Shown: one piece after another, positions 62,827-64,000 of the stretch
Numbering within the stretch: position 1 is the stretch's first letter
Layout of the letters: each line of letters opens with the position of its first letter
Assembly (NCBI RefSeq): GCF_963664415.1
Contig: NZ_OY761445.1
Location: 2,010,501-2,074,500, forward strand
Direction of reading: 5' to 3'
Length of the DNA: 64,000 nt
Source of the DNA: an uncultured Desulfobacter sp.
GTDB taxonomy: Bacteria; Desulfobacterota; Desulfobacteria; Desulfobacterales; Desulfobacteraceae
Position numbers and translations under genes: made by a program
The notes under the pieces: generated by a model
Databases searched by the model: none
What the model saw: the letters and a program-made list of their open reading frames with translations, nothing else
Told to the model about the DNA's origin: nothing

Positions 62827-63064
62827 GCTAACCTAAAATTGACCCCTTTGAGGGCCAAATGACAACCTAAAATTGACCCCCCACTTTGCATCAGTACTCT
62901 GGTATTGAATGGAGATTTTTAACCCATTACCGGAGACGAAAAGGAGAATGCTTAAAGTGGATCAGTATGATTACATCCGAACAGCTCACCGTGTTTATGG
63001 AAAGGCCATTAAAGAGCTTGCCAGAGAAACCGGCCATTCAAAAAACACCATAAAAAAAATTTTG
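62827..63064 (+). mobile_element. Left end of an IS21-like element, truncated
   Basis: The end has two direct copies of AACCTAAAATTGACCCC (62831 and 62865). An istA start follows: MLKVDQYDYIRTAHRVYGKA and IKELARETGHSKNTIKKIL, the N-terminal HTH of IS21 transposases of the IS1326/IS408 kind. The gene breaks at 63064, where an IS1595 element begins. Confidence 0.8.
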
Positions 63065-64000
63065 GCTCATGTCGTGTTTTGGGGTCTCACTTAATCATCA
63101 CCTCAATGAGTGAGTGAAGCAAGGATTTTCCACGTTTACCAGCATTATGAACGAATTCAAAAAAACCGAGGTAAAAAGGTAGTTTCTCCTGTGAGATCCC
63201 CCTATGTGGGCGAATCCAACTTCGGAGTAATGACCAGAAGCCTTCCATTGTATTCACGTGGATTTCACAAAATCCGTCTCCATCGTCGTCTCTGGCATAT
63301 TCACCGGCCCCATGATTCACGCTTTCATGGTCGTAACCCCACTCATCCAACCTGTTATAAATGGCATATTCATCGGTATAGACCAATGTTCCAGACTGTA
63401 TAGTGGCCTTTATCAAAGGCTTAATGGTGGTCTGCCGGACATCGGGCAGCATTTGAATCACAACCTGTCCGCACCGTTGTATCATCCCGAAAATGGGTGG
63501 TTTCTCTTTCTCTAACGTACCACGGCCCCTGGCACCCCTTAATCGGTTACGCCGACCGTCTCTTCCTTTTTTTAATACAGCCGCGGGGTTGCCTTTGTGC
63601 CCTGCAACGATATACACCTCATCGCATTCAACCTCATCCCGAAGAGTTATCTGTGGTTTTTTTTTACCACGCCTTCGCGTAGCTGAGCAGCCATGTTGTG
63701 AACATCTCCACGATTAAGCCCCAATTCTTTAGAAATCTGGTTGTTGGACAAATTCAACCCCATGAAATAGAGACACAATATCCACACTTTGAGGGGTTGG
63801 TGATGTCCAGAAAAAATGGTTCCAGTGAGATCATCAAAGCGTCTTCCGCAATCTTTGCATTTATAGCGTTGTTTGGCGGAGTCCTTATCATCGTAACCTT
63901 TTTTGATTGTGCGTATGGAATTACAAAAAGGGCATTCTCGTATTTCTGGCCAACGTAGGTCACGAACGGTTTCATAGCATTGTACATCATCTATCAGGCT
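63065..64000 (-). mobile_element. IS1595-family element, partial (runs off window)
   Basis: The left end begins GGCTCATGTCGTGTTTTGGG. The only gene is a minus-strand transposase entering from beyond base 64000. The other end and the target duplication are outside the window. Confidence 0.75.
63087..64000 (-). CDS. IS1595-family transposase, partial, with a -1 frameshift at A9
   Basis: The N-terminal part (minus strand from 64000) has a zinc ribbon, ECPFCNSIRTIKKGY and RYKCKDCGRRFDDLTGT, then LKVWILCLYFMGLNLSNNQI. After LREGVVKK a run of nine A (63657-63665) leads to a stop in frame 0. In the -1 frame the protein continues KPQITLRDEVECDEVYIVAG, the ISXO2-like catalytic domain, with LVYTDEYAIYNRL and VNTMEGFWSLLRSWIRPHRG, to the stop at 63087. 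It is either inactivated or expressed by slippage on A9. Confidence 0.82.

Noticed and set aside
1..64000. tRNA or rRNA genes and siderophore biosynthesis (NRPS/NIS) genes
   Set aside because: Looked for because of the uptake genes and the mobile island; no tRNA-like, rRNA-like, NRPS or IucA/C-like sequence was seen.

Overview
The window looks like the accessory part of the chromosome of an anaerobic Gram-negative bacterium, most probably a Desulfobacter-like sulfate reducer (Desulfobacterota). That placement is inferred from gene style and repeat style; no marker gene is present. Content is dominated by outer-membrane metal/siderophore uptake genes, their regulators, and mobile DNA at several stages of decay.

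1-17,300: the 'iron' part. Two YbtP/YbtQ (IrtA/IrtB)-type paired ABC transporter operons are present, one leaving the window at its left edge (minus strand) and one at 13.8-17.3 kb behind an RhtX/FptX-type MFS permease. Both carry the same operator-like tandem repeat (CCCGATCCGGGTAGAA, two copies exactly 21 bp apart). Between them lie a complete-looking group II intron (3.7-6.0 kb), a minus-strand operon of a decayed TonB-dependent receptor (TBDR), a FeoA-FeoB protein that lacks the whole G domain, and a small-molecule methyltransferase, then an IS91-type remnant, a 52-bp perfect palindrome, another TBDR remnant and a HipA/YjjJ-like kinase.

17,390-26,100: a SNF2/SWIM helicase, then a FecI sigma factor, FecR anti-sigma factor, STN-domain TBDR and a secreted ZinT-like protein, which read as one cell-surface signalling and metal-uptake unit. 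26,100-28,900: broken genes (AAA-ATPase/PD-(D/E)XK, the last codons of a third YbtQ-like transporter, an AraC regulator) and an intact AbrB/PIN toxin-antitoxin pair.

28,900-42,300: two TBDRs, each beside a PchR-like AraC regulator, followed by a MarR-RND adaptor-RND pump-TolC efflux operon with overlapping genes.

42,300-64,000: an insertion-sequence hotspot. Tandem AraC-TBDR cassettes with AT-rich receptors are broken by an IS1634 element (6-bp target duplication) and an IS3 element (3-bp). Removing both restores a 2,028-bp reading frame. An IS21 element with two passenger genes and a nested foldback repeat splits a Uma2 nuclease gene (7-bp duplication). An IS1 element has a 9-bp duplication. 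A further TBDR is cut by an IS21-like end that is itself interrupted by an IS1595 element running off the right edge. One copy of a DUF4198 (NikM-like) secreted protein survives beside a TBDR.

Taken together: repeated modules of outer-membrane receptor, AraC/sigma regulator, and inner-membrane ABC/MFS/Feo step, many duplicated and many inactivated. No siderophore biosynthesis gene is present.
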